64,000 bases of DNA from Scatosoma sp045542595. Lineage in GTDB: Bacteria; Bacillota; Clostridia; Christensenellales; Borkfalkiaceae. Of this stretch, positions 33,375-40,787 are shown in pieces (positions within the stretch are counted from its first letter, which is position 1; each line of letters begins with the position of its first letter). The notes under the pieces were generated by a model. It was given only the letters and a program-made list of their open reading frames with translations, was not told the origin of the DNA and made no database searches. A program made the position numbers and the translations under genes. The stretch lies in assembly GCA_045542595.1 (NCBI GenBank), contig JAZQLI010000002.1:1-64000 (forward strand), in the 5' to 3' direction.

Positions 33375-34805
33375 TTATCGCTCCATACCGCCGCGCAGCC
33401 GCCGCATAAGCTTTGCCTTGTCCTTTTCTATTACCGAACGCTCTTTTTTAAGCGGCGTTTTATGCGGCCTACTCATTAAATAATAACGCATTTCGTCTAG
33501 GCTGTGGTCGTTCGCCTTTCTGGGCGCGTCGCCGCTGCCCCAAAAATATCCCTTTATTTCGCTTATCAAACGTACGCAATTTTTAAAAATGTAAATATTC
33601 GGCAAACCGTTTTCTTGGTTTAGATAACTCTTTACGCGTGCAATCCCCGAAAACAAATCCTTATCCACGTCGGGGTTCACGATAATACCGCGCTCGTAAA
33701 ACAACTCCGCAACGCTCTTCACCCCCGAAAGCGTCCTTTGCTTCGCCGCACTGTCAATGAGTGCACGCACGCGCCCTTGCCCGTCCCGTTTCCAATCCAA
33801 CCGTTTGGATATTTCTTTAATTTTTTCCGAGTGATAATCGATATCCCTGCCTGCTTCGTAATGTTCGGCAATCACGTACACGTTATCGTCAAAATCCACC
33901 GCGTACCAGTGCGCCGAAAGCGGATTATTCAAACCGGGGTCAATGGAAATACAATCCTGCCATTCCTTGGGCACGGAGAACGGCTCTATCACGTGCACCG
34001 ATTCGTCAAATTCAGGATATACCAGCCCTTCCGCTGCCGCAAATTTACCGAACTTCCGCGATTGTAAGGCACGCTCGTCTAAGCACCCTTCCAACTGCCC
34101 TATTTCTTCCTTGTCAAGATAGGGATTGTCGCTCCATTGCATAAATTCGTACCATACTTCGCTATCGTTATTACGGTTTAAATAGATATCGTTGTATACG
34201 AACGTCAACCCCTTAAGCGGCGTCATCGTCCCAAAGATATCCCCACGCCTGTCCAATACGCGCATACGGCATTCCAAATAGATATCTTTAGGCGGTTCTT
34301 CGTCAAACCATACGTAATCGAGCGACGTCCCTTGAAACTTCTCCCTGCCTTGGTCGCAGCTTTTAAACCCTATTAACGAACTGCCTCCAAACACGTTTTT
34401 AACGCGGATAAAATCAATTACGCCGCTTTCAGGAGTGTCCTTTCTGCCGCTTTGCATCACAATTTCTTCAATCCAATCTCTGCGTAGATAATGCAAAATT
34501 TTCTTTTGCGCCACGTCCCGTTGCACTTGCGTAGAAAGGGACACCACCCAACCACACGTATCCTTACGGTTTTCGCGGTAGGGGTGTATCCCCCTTGCCA
34601 TATATACACACTCTACCGCGCCGCACTCCGTTTTTCCCGAACGGTTTCCCCCAAACACCCATCGGTTACGCTTTGTGCATTTATGAAATGCCAACTGCTT
34701 TTGATGTATTTTTTCTCCTACGTTATACGTCGCAAGCGCGTCGCTTTTCCGTCTTTTTTCCTGCTCCCATTCAATACGTTTCAACCTTTCTACAATATCT
34801 CTCAT
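33375..34805 (-). CDS. Phage terminase large subunit
   Basis: Packaging motor and nuclease. The 476 residues have Walker A FGGNRSGKTE (from residue 51), Walker B YVWFDEEPPKD, the coupling GTMTPLKGLTFVYND, and a nuclease domain with ISIDPGLNNPLSAHWYAVDF, ALIDSAAKQRT and the late NDHSLDEMRYYLM carrying metal Asp residues. All catalytic parts are therefore kept. There is no clear ribosome site before ATG 34805 and no clear promoter, so it may depend on transcription from the regulator at 35634. Confidence 0.9.
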   Translation of the reverse strand: MRDIVERLKRIEWEQEKRRKSDALATYNVGEKIHQKQLAFHKCTKRNRWVFGGNRSGKTECGAVECVYMARGIHPYRENRKDTCGWVVSLSTQVQRDVAQKKILHYLRRDWIEEIVMQSGRKDTPESGVIDFIRVKNVFGGSSLIGFKSCDQGREKFQGTSLDYVWFDEEPPKDIYLECRMRVLDRRGDIFGTMTPLKGLTFVYNDIYLNRNNDSEVWYEFMQWSDNPYLDKEEIGQLEGCLDERALQSRKFGKFAAAEGLVYPEFDESVHVIEPFSVPKEWQDCISIDPGLNNPLSAHWYAVDFDDNVYVIAEHYEAGRDIDYHSEKIKEISKRLDWKRDGQGRVRALIDSAAKQRTLSGVKSVAELFYERGIIVNPDVDKDLFSGIARVKSYLNQENGLPNIYIFKNCVRLISEIKGYFWGSGDAPRKANDHSLDEMRYYLMSRPHKTPLKKERSVIEKDKAKLMRRLRGGMER

Positions 34806-34846
34806 AATTACCGTCTATCCGACAAAAACGCCGCTCCCATTCCCGT

Positions 34847-34852
34847 TATAAT
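34847..34852 (+). promoter_or_regulatory. -10 box directly before the 34860 gene
   Basis: TATAAT at 34847-34852 ends 7 nt before the ATG at 34860. No convincing -35 is seen at 17 nt and no ribosome site exists, so a leaderless start is proposed with lower confidence than for 36456. Confidence 0.45.
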
Positions 34853-34859
34853 AAAATTT

Positions 34860-35627
34860 ATGAAAAAGTTTATCTTGTGGGCGCTCGCCTTTTTATGTAT
34901 AACGTGCACCGCCCTTTCTCCGCTTTGCATAACGCGGCAGATCTCCGCGCAGGCTAGTCCAACGCAATCGGCTGCCTCCGCTGCATCCGCTTCGTCCGCC
35001 ACATCCGCCACCCCCACGGTAGGCGGCTATGCCTGCATACTCACCGACACCGCGTATTTCTATACCGCAAAAAACGAAGATAGCGGACTGTTCCTGCTGC
35101 CTGAAAGCTATTTCGTAAAAATTATAGAACCAGGCGAAACGTTTTGTAAAATCGAATACTTATACGACGACGCGCACGTAAAGAAAGTTACGGGCTATGC
35201 ACGCACAACCAAACTCACCTTTGTCGATTACGTTCCCGAACGCCCCTATCTATATTATCTTTTCAACCTGCGCTATAGCTTAGACGGCACGTTTGGCGGC
35301 GACGGATTTTTAGACGATATCACCGTTACCTGCGCCTATTATGGCGACTACGCAGTCGGCTCGAAAACCTATTGTTACGTACTGCAGGGCGACGAGTTCG
35401 GCTACGTCCCCAAACCGGACGACTTGTCCTACGTAAAAAATACCGAATACGCAGATAGACTAGCCGCTACGCTCCCCAAAGACGACGATAGCACCGCGCC
35501 CGAGCCCACTACCGAACAAGCGAATCCTGCACAAATTGCCATTTTAGTTGCCTTGTGCCTGCTCGTACCCATTTTAGCCGCACTCATTTTAAAACCGCCG
35601 CGCCGTCCGCCCTATGAAACGGAATAA
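34860..35627 (+). CDS. Secreted or anchored SH3-like surface protein
   Basis: A 255-residue protein with signal peptide MKKFILWALAFLCITCTALS, an Ala/Ser/Thr-rich linker (about 30-52), a beta-rich region like a bacterial SH3 domain (GYACILTDTAYFYTAKNED to GYARTTKLTFVDYV), then a C-terminal membrane helix (IAILVALCLLVPILAALIL) and a basic end. It would sit outside, anchored at the C terminus. The gene is opposite to and between the phage-type regulator and terminase, where cargo genes of prophages often sit. The same architecture appears in the 797-residue gene at 36456. Confidence 0.75.
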   Translation: MKKFILWALAFLCITCTALSPLCITRQISAQASPTQSAASAASASSATSATPTVGGYACILTDTAYFYTAKNEDSGLFLLPESYFVKIIEPGETFCKIEYLYDDAHVKKVTGYARTTKLTFVDYVPERPYLYYLFNLRYSLDGTFGGDGFLDDITVTCAYYGDYAVGSKTYCYVLQGDEFGYVPKPDDLSYVKNTEYADRLAATLPKDDDSTAPEPTTEQANPAQIAILVALCLLVPILAALILKPPRRPPYETE

Positions 35628-35633
35628 CGACTG

Positions 35634-36149
35634 TTATCGCATATGTAACCAACGCTTTTCCCGCGTACTGATTTCGCTTTCGCCCCGTCGCGATATGTAA
35701 CGGAATATCTTTTCAAACAACTCTAAACGTTCATACTGTTTTTCAAATTCAGCCTTGGACAAGCCCTTTAGCGTAAGCTTTTCAGCAACCTTTTTTATCA
35801 GCCTTGTCTGCATTCGGAAATACCTACTTTCATTCCACGGCTGAAAAGTGTTCGTATTCCCCAAATCCTGATACCGTTTAATTTTTCTCTCCATACCAAA
35901 ATAACGAATGCCAAGAAGCGTTCTCTCAACGTCCGTCAATTCCTTTAATACGCTTTCTATCATTTCCTTTAAACGGATAAGCTTGTCCTTGACGAGAATT
36001 TCATCGGCTATCTTTTCTATCAACGATTCGGCGCTTTGCTCACTCTTATAGGACAACACCGCCATATTTTCAATATGTTGCCCGTACTCTTTTTCTACCG
36101 TTAATAAAATTGGATACGCATACAGCACCGCTTTAACGTACTTCTCCAA
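35634..36149 (-). CDS. Sigma-region-4-like phage regulator
   Basis: A 171-residue helical protein. The middle segment LTDVERTLLGIRYFGMERKIKRYQDLG and NESRYFRMQTRLIKKVAEKL looks like a sigma-70 region 4 helix-turn-helix, as in ArpU/RinA-type late regulators of Firmicute phages. I choose TTG 36149 because GAGGTGA lies 5 nt upstream; the frame is open to TTG 36248 with no ribosome site. A LexA-type box and promoter stand upstream, so DNA damage may switch it on. It likely controls the packaging and capsid genes downstream. Confidence 0.6.
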   Translation of the reverse strand: MEKYVKAVLYAYPILLTVEKEYGQHIENMAVLSYKSEQSAESLIEKIADEILVKDKLIRLKEMIESVLKELTDVERTLLGIRYFGMERKIKRYQDLGNTNTFQPWNESRYFRMQTRLIKKVAEKLTLKGLSKAEFEKQYERLELFEKIFRYISRRGESEISTREKRWLHMR

Positions 36150-36252
36150 ATCGTTCACCTCACTTTTTACGTTCTCGCCCGAAAGCGCACTCATTATGCA
36201 CCCGAAATCGGGTTTAGACAAGCTCTCACTTTCAATTTTTTGTTTCAAAACA

Positions 36253-36266
36253 CGAACATTTGTTCG
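36253..36266. promoter_or_regulatory. LexA (SOS) box
   Basis: CGAACA-TT-TGTTCG, matching the Bacillus-type SOS operator core GAAC-N4-GTTC. It lies just downstream of the -10 at 36272, across the expected transcription start of the regulator gene. Confidence 0.65.
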
Positions 36267-36271
36267 CTTTT

Positions 36272-36300
36272 AATGTATTTTATCATTTTAATCTTGACAA
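36272..36300 (-). promoter_or_regulatory. Promoter of the phage-type regulator
   Basis: On the minus strand TTGTCA (36295-36300), 17-nt spacer, TACATT (36272-36277). The transcript would begin inside the SOS box and have a leader of about 115 nt containing the hairpin ACCCGA-TT-TCGGGT. Between 36300 and 36419 I see no gene. Confidence 0.6.
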
Positions 36301-36418
36301 ATGTATGCCTGTTTTTTAATATTTTTTCCACTTTTTACCAAAAACGGGTAGTTTTTTCTTTACGGAATGCATTTGCGGATGAAAATGCGTTTACGCGCGA
36401 AAAAATTCTTTATACCGA

Positions 36419-36447
36419 TTGCTTTTTTCTTGCAATCGTGGTATAAT
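36419..36447 (+). promoter_or_regulatory. Promoter of the 36456 gene, predicted leaderless
   Basis: TTGCTT (36419-36424), 17-nt spacer, TATAAT (36442-36447) preceded by TGG. The ATG at 36456 begins 9 nt after the -10 ends (8 between), so the mRNA start should coincide with, or lie 1-2 nt before, the start codon. Confidence 0.75.
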
Positions 36448-36455
36448 AAAGGTAT

Positions 36456-38849
36456 ATGAGAAAATTTGCGTTAAAAATTGCAACCTTGTTCGCTTGTACC
36501 GCCCTGTGTATCACGGGCGCGGCGGTTTCTCATATCGCCGCAAACGCCGACGAACAACAGCAGCCTTCTACGCAAATTCATAACGAACTTATCGCTCCGC
36601 AAACGTATCAAGAATATTTGCCTCTGACCAAGCCGTCGGGCGTTGCCGCAAGCGAAACGCACACGGCGATTGCCGACGGAAAGGACGTATATATCTATTA
36701 CCGCGATAAGAACGAGTACGTAAAATACACGCACGGAGAAAAGGTTTCCAAATTACAGTTTGACGAAGAAGACCATTTGTATTTTTCGGATGCTACGGCA
36801 AAACTGTACGCGCTTTCTCTCCCCCTTTTCTATAAGGACAATACCTGTAAAGCAACGTTGCAATCGCCTACCTGCAGTTCCTTTTTGTTGGCGAATTCTA
36901 CACTCTATTACACCATCGTAACGGAAGGTGCTACCACTATTTACACAATGCCCGTTGCCGACTTAACAAACCCCAACGCAATCGGCAAAAAGCTGGTGGA
37001 AAATTTAACGACGGAAACGCCGCTCGCCTTTTGTAATGACGAGTTGTACTATCTCGAATATAAAAATTTAAGAAAAGCGCACGCCCAAACGGGCGAGAAC
37101 GAATTTATCGCCGCTTTCCCCACGCAACTGAAAGCCATCGTGGTTTTGGATAACGTGTTTGCCTGCACAACGAGTGATAACGAATTTTCGGTATACGGCT
37201 TGAACGATTTATTCAAAGAAAAAGACGTTACGAAAACCACTCCTTATCTTACGGACGATAACGGTTACGACGCCCTTTGCGGCTATAACGGCATTGTCTA
37301 TGCCGTACAAAATAACGTAGTGCGGCAATATTCCGCTACGCAAAACGATTTCACGTCCTTTGAAATATGTTCTTCGTCTGCCGCCCAAAACCGTTTCCAC
37401 GGCGCAACGGCACAACGGCTTGTAGACGACACTTTGTATATCGCGGACGTAGGCAACGGACGGATATCGGTATACGACGTCGACGAAAAAACGTTTTCAT
37501 CGCCCATCGCCACCGAGCTTTCCGCTACGCATATCGCCGCAGACGGAAACACTCTTCTCGTAGCCGCGCCTTCGCAAGCAACGCTGTATAGTCTGCAAAC
37601 GGAAACGTACGGTAAGGCTTTGGTTACGTTCGACGATTTTGACGGCGCTATCGTCGGTGTGGAAAACGTATACGGCAATTATTATCTTGCTACCGAAAAC
37701 AATTTCTTCTATGCCTTATCGCAAAATAACGCGGACGAATGGCTTCTCACGGGTACGAAACACGTATTGACGCGCGATGCAAAAATGCTATCGTCCGACG
37801 CCGCGGGAATGTTATATATCGTTTGCGGCAACGACGTTTTCCGCTTTACCGAAAGTCAATTTTTAAGTCCTTCGCACGCCGGCGAAAAAATGTGCTCTAC
37901 TCTACCGCCGCAAGTAAAGGGACTCCTTCTCGATTTTAACGGCGGCTTATACGCCTATTCCGCCACCCAAGCATACCGCTATGACGCGGAAGAATGGACT
38001 CCGTTTGCCCAGCTCCCCGTATGCGTATACGGCGCGCAAGACTACGCGCCGCAAACAACGTCTATAACGTTTGGTTACGAAGAGAACGCGGCGTACGTTT
38101 TACAGGACGGTAACTATATCACCGTTACCCATTCTTTTCATTTACCCACCGTAAAAACGATAGCCGTGGAAGACGTGGACAAGCAGGTATTTGCGCAAGA
38201 AAGCGTAGAAAGCGTAACGGTAATGCAAACGCAACCCAACACCCTGCTTGTGGAATTCGACCTTGCCGCCTTAAACGGCGCACAGGTTTTTCCCTATCTT
38301 TCTTACCACCGCGAAACCGAGCCCGTAACGGCAATACGTATCGGCGAAACTAAGCGGTATAACCTTTTGGCGATATTTGACGACGAGCAAAAAACGTACG
38401 TTTCCTATTTAGCGCTCAAAAGCGCGTGCACGTCCGTTCCCGAAACGGAGCACAGCGTAACGTACCCCGAAAGTCAACAAAAAACGGCGTATCTCACCAA
38501 CGCCGTACAACTGTATAAATATCCTTATTTAACCGACTTGCTTACCGTGCGGCAGTTAAACCGCAGCGAAACGGTAACTTTGATAGGCGAAATCAACGGT
38601 CCGCACTACGCGTATTATAGAATCCGTTACACCGACGGCGAAACGGAATATACGGGCTATATTCCGCAATCGTTCGTAACACTGTTCAACCCTATCACGC
38701 CCGATACGCACACGCATTCTCACGGGACGGAGCAAGCCAACCAAGACAGCGTTTGGCGGTTTGCGTATATCGCGCTTGGGTTTGCGGCAATTTGTATCCT
38801 GACCGATTACCTAATTTTGCGCCGCCCCAAAGATAACGAAGACGACTAA
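36456..38849 (+). CDS. Large surface protein with propeller-like repeats, SH3-like domain and C-terminal anchor
   Basis: A 797-residue exported protein. The signal peptide is MRKFALKIATLFACTALCITG with cleavage near AANA. Residues 45-580 consist of repeated short beta segments, some NHL-like (LVDDTLYIADVGNGRISVYDV, VYAVQNNVVRQYSA), suggesting beta propellers. Residues about 675-745 (KTAYLTNAVQLYKYPYL to GYIPQSFVTLF) resemble an SH3 domain. A membrane helix (FAYIALGFAAICILTDYLIL) and charged tail finish it. No enzyme motif is visible; a wall-binding or sensing role is only a guess. The message is predicted leaderless. Confidence 0.75.
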   Translation: MRKFALKIATLFACTALCITGAAVSHIAANADEQQQPSTQIHNELIAPQTYQEYLPLTKPSGVAASETHTAIADGKDVYIYYRDKNEYVKYTHGEKVSKLQFDEEDHLYFSDATAKLYALSLPLFYKDNTCKATLQSPTCSSFLLANSTLYYTIVTEGATTIYTMPVADLTNPNAIGKKLVENLTTETPLAFCNDELYYLEYKNLRKAHAQTGENEFIAAFPTQLKAIVVLDNVFACTTSDNEFSVYGLNDLFKEKDVTKTTPYLTDDNGYDALCGYNGIVYAVQNNVVRQYSATQNDFTSFEICSSSAAQNRFHGATAQRLVDDTLYIADVGNGRISVYDVDEKTFSSPIATELSATHIAADGNTLLVAAPSQATLYSLQTETYGKALVTFDDFDGAIVGVENVYGNYYLATENNFFYALSQNNADEWLLTGTKHVLTRDAKMLSSDAAGMLYIVCGNDVFRFTESQFLSPSHAGEKMCSTLPPQVKGLLLDFNGGLYAYSATQAYRYDAEEWTPFAQLPVCVYGAQDYAPQTTSITFGYEENAAYVLQDGNYITVTHSFHLPTVKTIAVEDVDKQVFAQESVESVTVMQTQPNTLLVEFDLAALNGAQVFPYLSYHRETEPVTAIRIGETKRYNLLAIFDDEQKTYVSYLALKSACTSVPETEHSVTYPESQQKTAYLTNAVQLYKYPYLTDLLTVRQLNRSETVTLIGEINGPHYAYYRIRYTDGETEYTGYIPQSFVTLFNPITPDTHTHSHGTEQANQDSVWRFAYIALGFAAICILTDYLILRRPKDNEDD

Positions 38850-38890
38850 GAAAAAGAACGTACTTTTTTCACGTAATACAAATTTTTAAA

Positions 38891-39040
38891 AGGAGGAACA
38901 ATCTTATGTCAGACTATCACAGTAGTCAAAGCGTCGTGCCCCTACCACGTTTGAGCGGAAACAGATTGTTCCGCCGCATTTCAGCGTAAAAAAGACACGC
39001 GCTACCTACCGAGACACGTAGACAGACAAAAAGGAGGTAG
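38891..39040 (+). promoter_or_regulatory. mgtE leader region with alternative pairings
   Basis: The leader-peptide ribosome site (GGAACAATCT, 38895-38904) is perfectly complementary to AGATTGTTCC (38963-38972). That segment can instead form GCGGAA/TTCCGC (38955-38960 with 38969-38974). The mgtE site AGGTAG (39035-39040) can pair with CTACCT (39002-39007), and its GGTAG with CTACC (38942-38946) inside the peptide gene. The layout suits translation-dependent control of mgtE. It does not look like an M-box. Confidence 0.55.
38906..38989 (+). CDS. 27-residue leader peptide of mgtE
   Basis: ATG 38906 to TAA 38987-38989, with AGGAGG at 38891-38896. The peptide starts MSDYHSSQSVV, followed by PLPRLSGNRLFRRISA. 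The run PLPR...RLFR is strikingly like the end of Salmonella MgtL (PLPRRRLKLFR), the leader peptide whose Pro codons sense Mg2+ through ribosome stalling. It ends 56 nt before the Mg2+ transporter gene, within a region of competing RNA structures. Similarity to MgtL may be convergence; regulation by Mg2+ is inferred. Confidence 0.65.
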   Translation: MSDYHSSQSVVPLPRLSGNRLFRRISA

Positions 39041-39045
39041 ATGCT

Positions 39046-40722
39046 ATGGAAAAAATCAACGAACTTTTACAATTAAAAGACTATGAAGCCGCCGCTGCCC
39101 TTTGCCAAAAATATGACGGTGAAACGTTAGCGGAGCTTTTCACGCACGCGGAAAAGAACGACCTTGTCGCCCTTTGCCGCGCTATGGATAGCGACTTGCT
39201 TGCCGAAATTTTGCCTTTACTAGACAAAACGCTGCAAGAAGACGTCATCAACGCCCTGCGCGACGACGAGCTAGAGAAAGTATTAGAAGAAATGTCGGTG
39301 GACGAAACGGTGGAAATCATTGAGGATATGCCACACGATATCGTACGCCGTATTGCGGAAACGGAAGAAATTTTACAGCTGTTATCCCAGCGCAATTTCG
39401 CCGTTTTAAAACCCCTTTTATCGTCTATGAACGCCGTCGATTTAGCGGAAGTATTTGAAGAAATGGAAAGCGAAAGCGATTTGCTGGTACTCTTCCGTAT
39501 TCTTCCTAAAGATTTAGCAGCCGACACCTTCGTCGCTATGAGCGGCGACGTCAAAGAAAAACTGATAAGTAAACTGAGCGATAAAGAACTTCGCGCCGTT
39601 ATGGACGAGTTGTTTTTGGACGACACAGTAGACTTAATAGAAGAAATGCCGGCAAGCGTTGTTCGCCGCGTGTTAGCGCAAAGCGACAGCGAAACGCGCG
39701 CGTATATCAACAATATTTTGCAATATCCAAAAGACTGTGCAGGCAGTATTATGACTATCGAATTTGTGGCGTTAAAACCCACTATGACGGTAGCCGAAGC
39801 GTTTGCGCGTATCCGACAAACGGCAATCGACAAAGAAACCATTTACACCTGTTACGTAACGGACGATTTTAAAAGATTGCTCGGCTTGGTTACGGCGAAA
39901 GATTTAATGCTTGCCGACCAAGCGCAAACGATTGCCGATATTATGAACGAAAACGTCATCTACGCCCACACCGAAGACGACAAAGAAGACGTTGCGCGGA
40001 AAATTTCCGATTACGGATTTTTAGCACTGCCTATCGTCGATAGAGAAACGCGGCTAGTCGGAATCGTTACCGTAGACGACGCAATGAGCGTTATCGAAGA
40101 AGAAAACAGTGAAGATATTGCGAAAATGGCGGCGGTAACCCCCACCGACAAGCCCTATTTAAAAACGAGTATTTGGCGCATTTGCATCAACCGTTTACCT
40201 TGGCTTTTGCTGCTATTGATATCTTCTACCTTTTCAGGTTGGATTATCGCGCAAAACGAAAGCACGTTAAATATGCCCGTTTACGGCATTATCCTTACGG
40301 CTTGTATGCCTATGCTAATGGGTACGGGCGGTAATGCAGGCTCGCAAGCGTCGGCAATGATTATCCGCGGTATCGCTATCGGCGAAGTATCCTTTTCCGA
40401 TTTTTGTAAAGTGGTATGGAAAGAAATCCGCGTATCCGTACTAATGGGCGCACTTCTTTCTATCGCTTGCTTTGCAAAGGTTATGCTTTTAGACGGATTA
40501 TACGCTGTGCACAACGGATTATCCGTGGCGCTCGTCATTTGCTTTTCAATGTTCGTAACCATTATTTTAGCAAAACTTATCGGCGCAATGCTGCCGCTGA
40601 TTGCTAAAAAATGCAAGCTCGACCCTGCAGTTGTAGCTTCCCCGTTTATCACGACGATTATCGACGTACTCTCCTTAACCGTATACTGCTTTTTCGCCGT
40701 CTGGTTTTTGGGTACTCTATAA
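39046..40722 (+). CDS. mgtE: Magnesium transporter MgtE
   Basis: Mg2+ channel gated by cytoplasmic Mg2+. The C-terminal half has five membrane segments with the pore signature MLMGTGGNAGSQASAMIIRGIA. Two CBS domains occupy about residues 230-360 (CAGSIMTIEFVALKPTMTV, IMNENVIYAHTEDD). At 558 residues it is about 100 longer than usual because the N domain is doubled: VINALRDDELEKVLEEMSVDETVEIIEDM is echoed by LISKLSDKELRAVMDELFLDDTVDLIEEM. AAGGAGGT precedes the ATG and may be masked by the leader RNA. Confidence 0.95.
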   Translation: MEKINELLQLKDYEAAAALCQKYDGETLAELFTHAEKNDLVALCRAMDSDLLAEILPLLDKTLQEDVINALRDDELEKVLEEMSVDETVEIIEDMPHDIVRRIAETEEILQLLSQRNFAVLKPLLSSMNAVDLAEVFEEMESESDLLVLFRILPKDLAADTFVAMSGDVKEKLISKLSDKELRAVMDELFLDDTVDLIEEMPASVVRRVLAQSDSETRAYINNILQYPKDCAGSIMTIEFVALKPTMTVAEAFARIRQTAIDKETIYTCYVTDDFKRLLGLVTAKDLMLADQAQTIADIMNENVIYAHTEDDKEDVARKISDYGFLALPIVDRETRLVGIVTVDDAMSVIEEENSEDIAKMAAVTPTDKPYLKTSIWRICINRLPWLLLLLISSTFSGWIIAQNESTLNMPVYGIILTACMPMLMGTGGNAGSQASAMIIRGIAIGEVSFSDFCKVVWKEIRVSVLMGALLSIACFAKVMLLDGLYAVHNGLSVALVICFSMFVTIILAKLIGAMLPLIAKKCKLDPAVVASPFITTIIDVLSLTVYCFFAVWFLGTL

Positions 40723-40730
40723 AACGCAAA

Positions 40731-40772
40731 CGAAAAACACACCCTTTTGAAAAAGGGTGTGTTTTTCGTTTT
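40731..40772. terminator. Bidirectional terminator between mgtE and cysK
   Basis: Perfect 18-bp stem CGAAAAACACACCCTTTT (40731-40748), loop GA, and its complement (40751-40768), ending in a T run on both strands. It closes mgtE and the radC-to-cysK run. Confidence 0.9.
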
Positions 40773-40787
40773 TCGCTTTTTATATAC

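Noticed and set aside
26426..34805. Recent complete prophage
   Set aside because: No integrase, repressor pair, replication, holin/endolysin, tail fibre or att repeats were seen in or beside the cassette.
38850..39045. M-box (Mg2+ riboswitch) before mgtE
   Set aside because: Too short between gene ends, and it lacks the long three-helix M-box core; a translated leader peptide explains the conserved-looking parts better.
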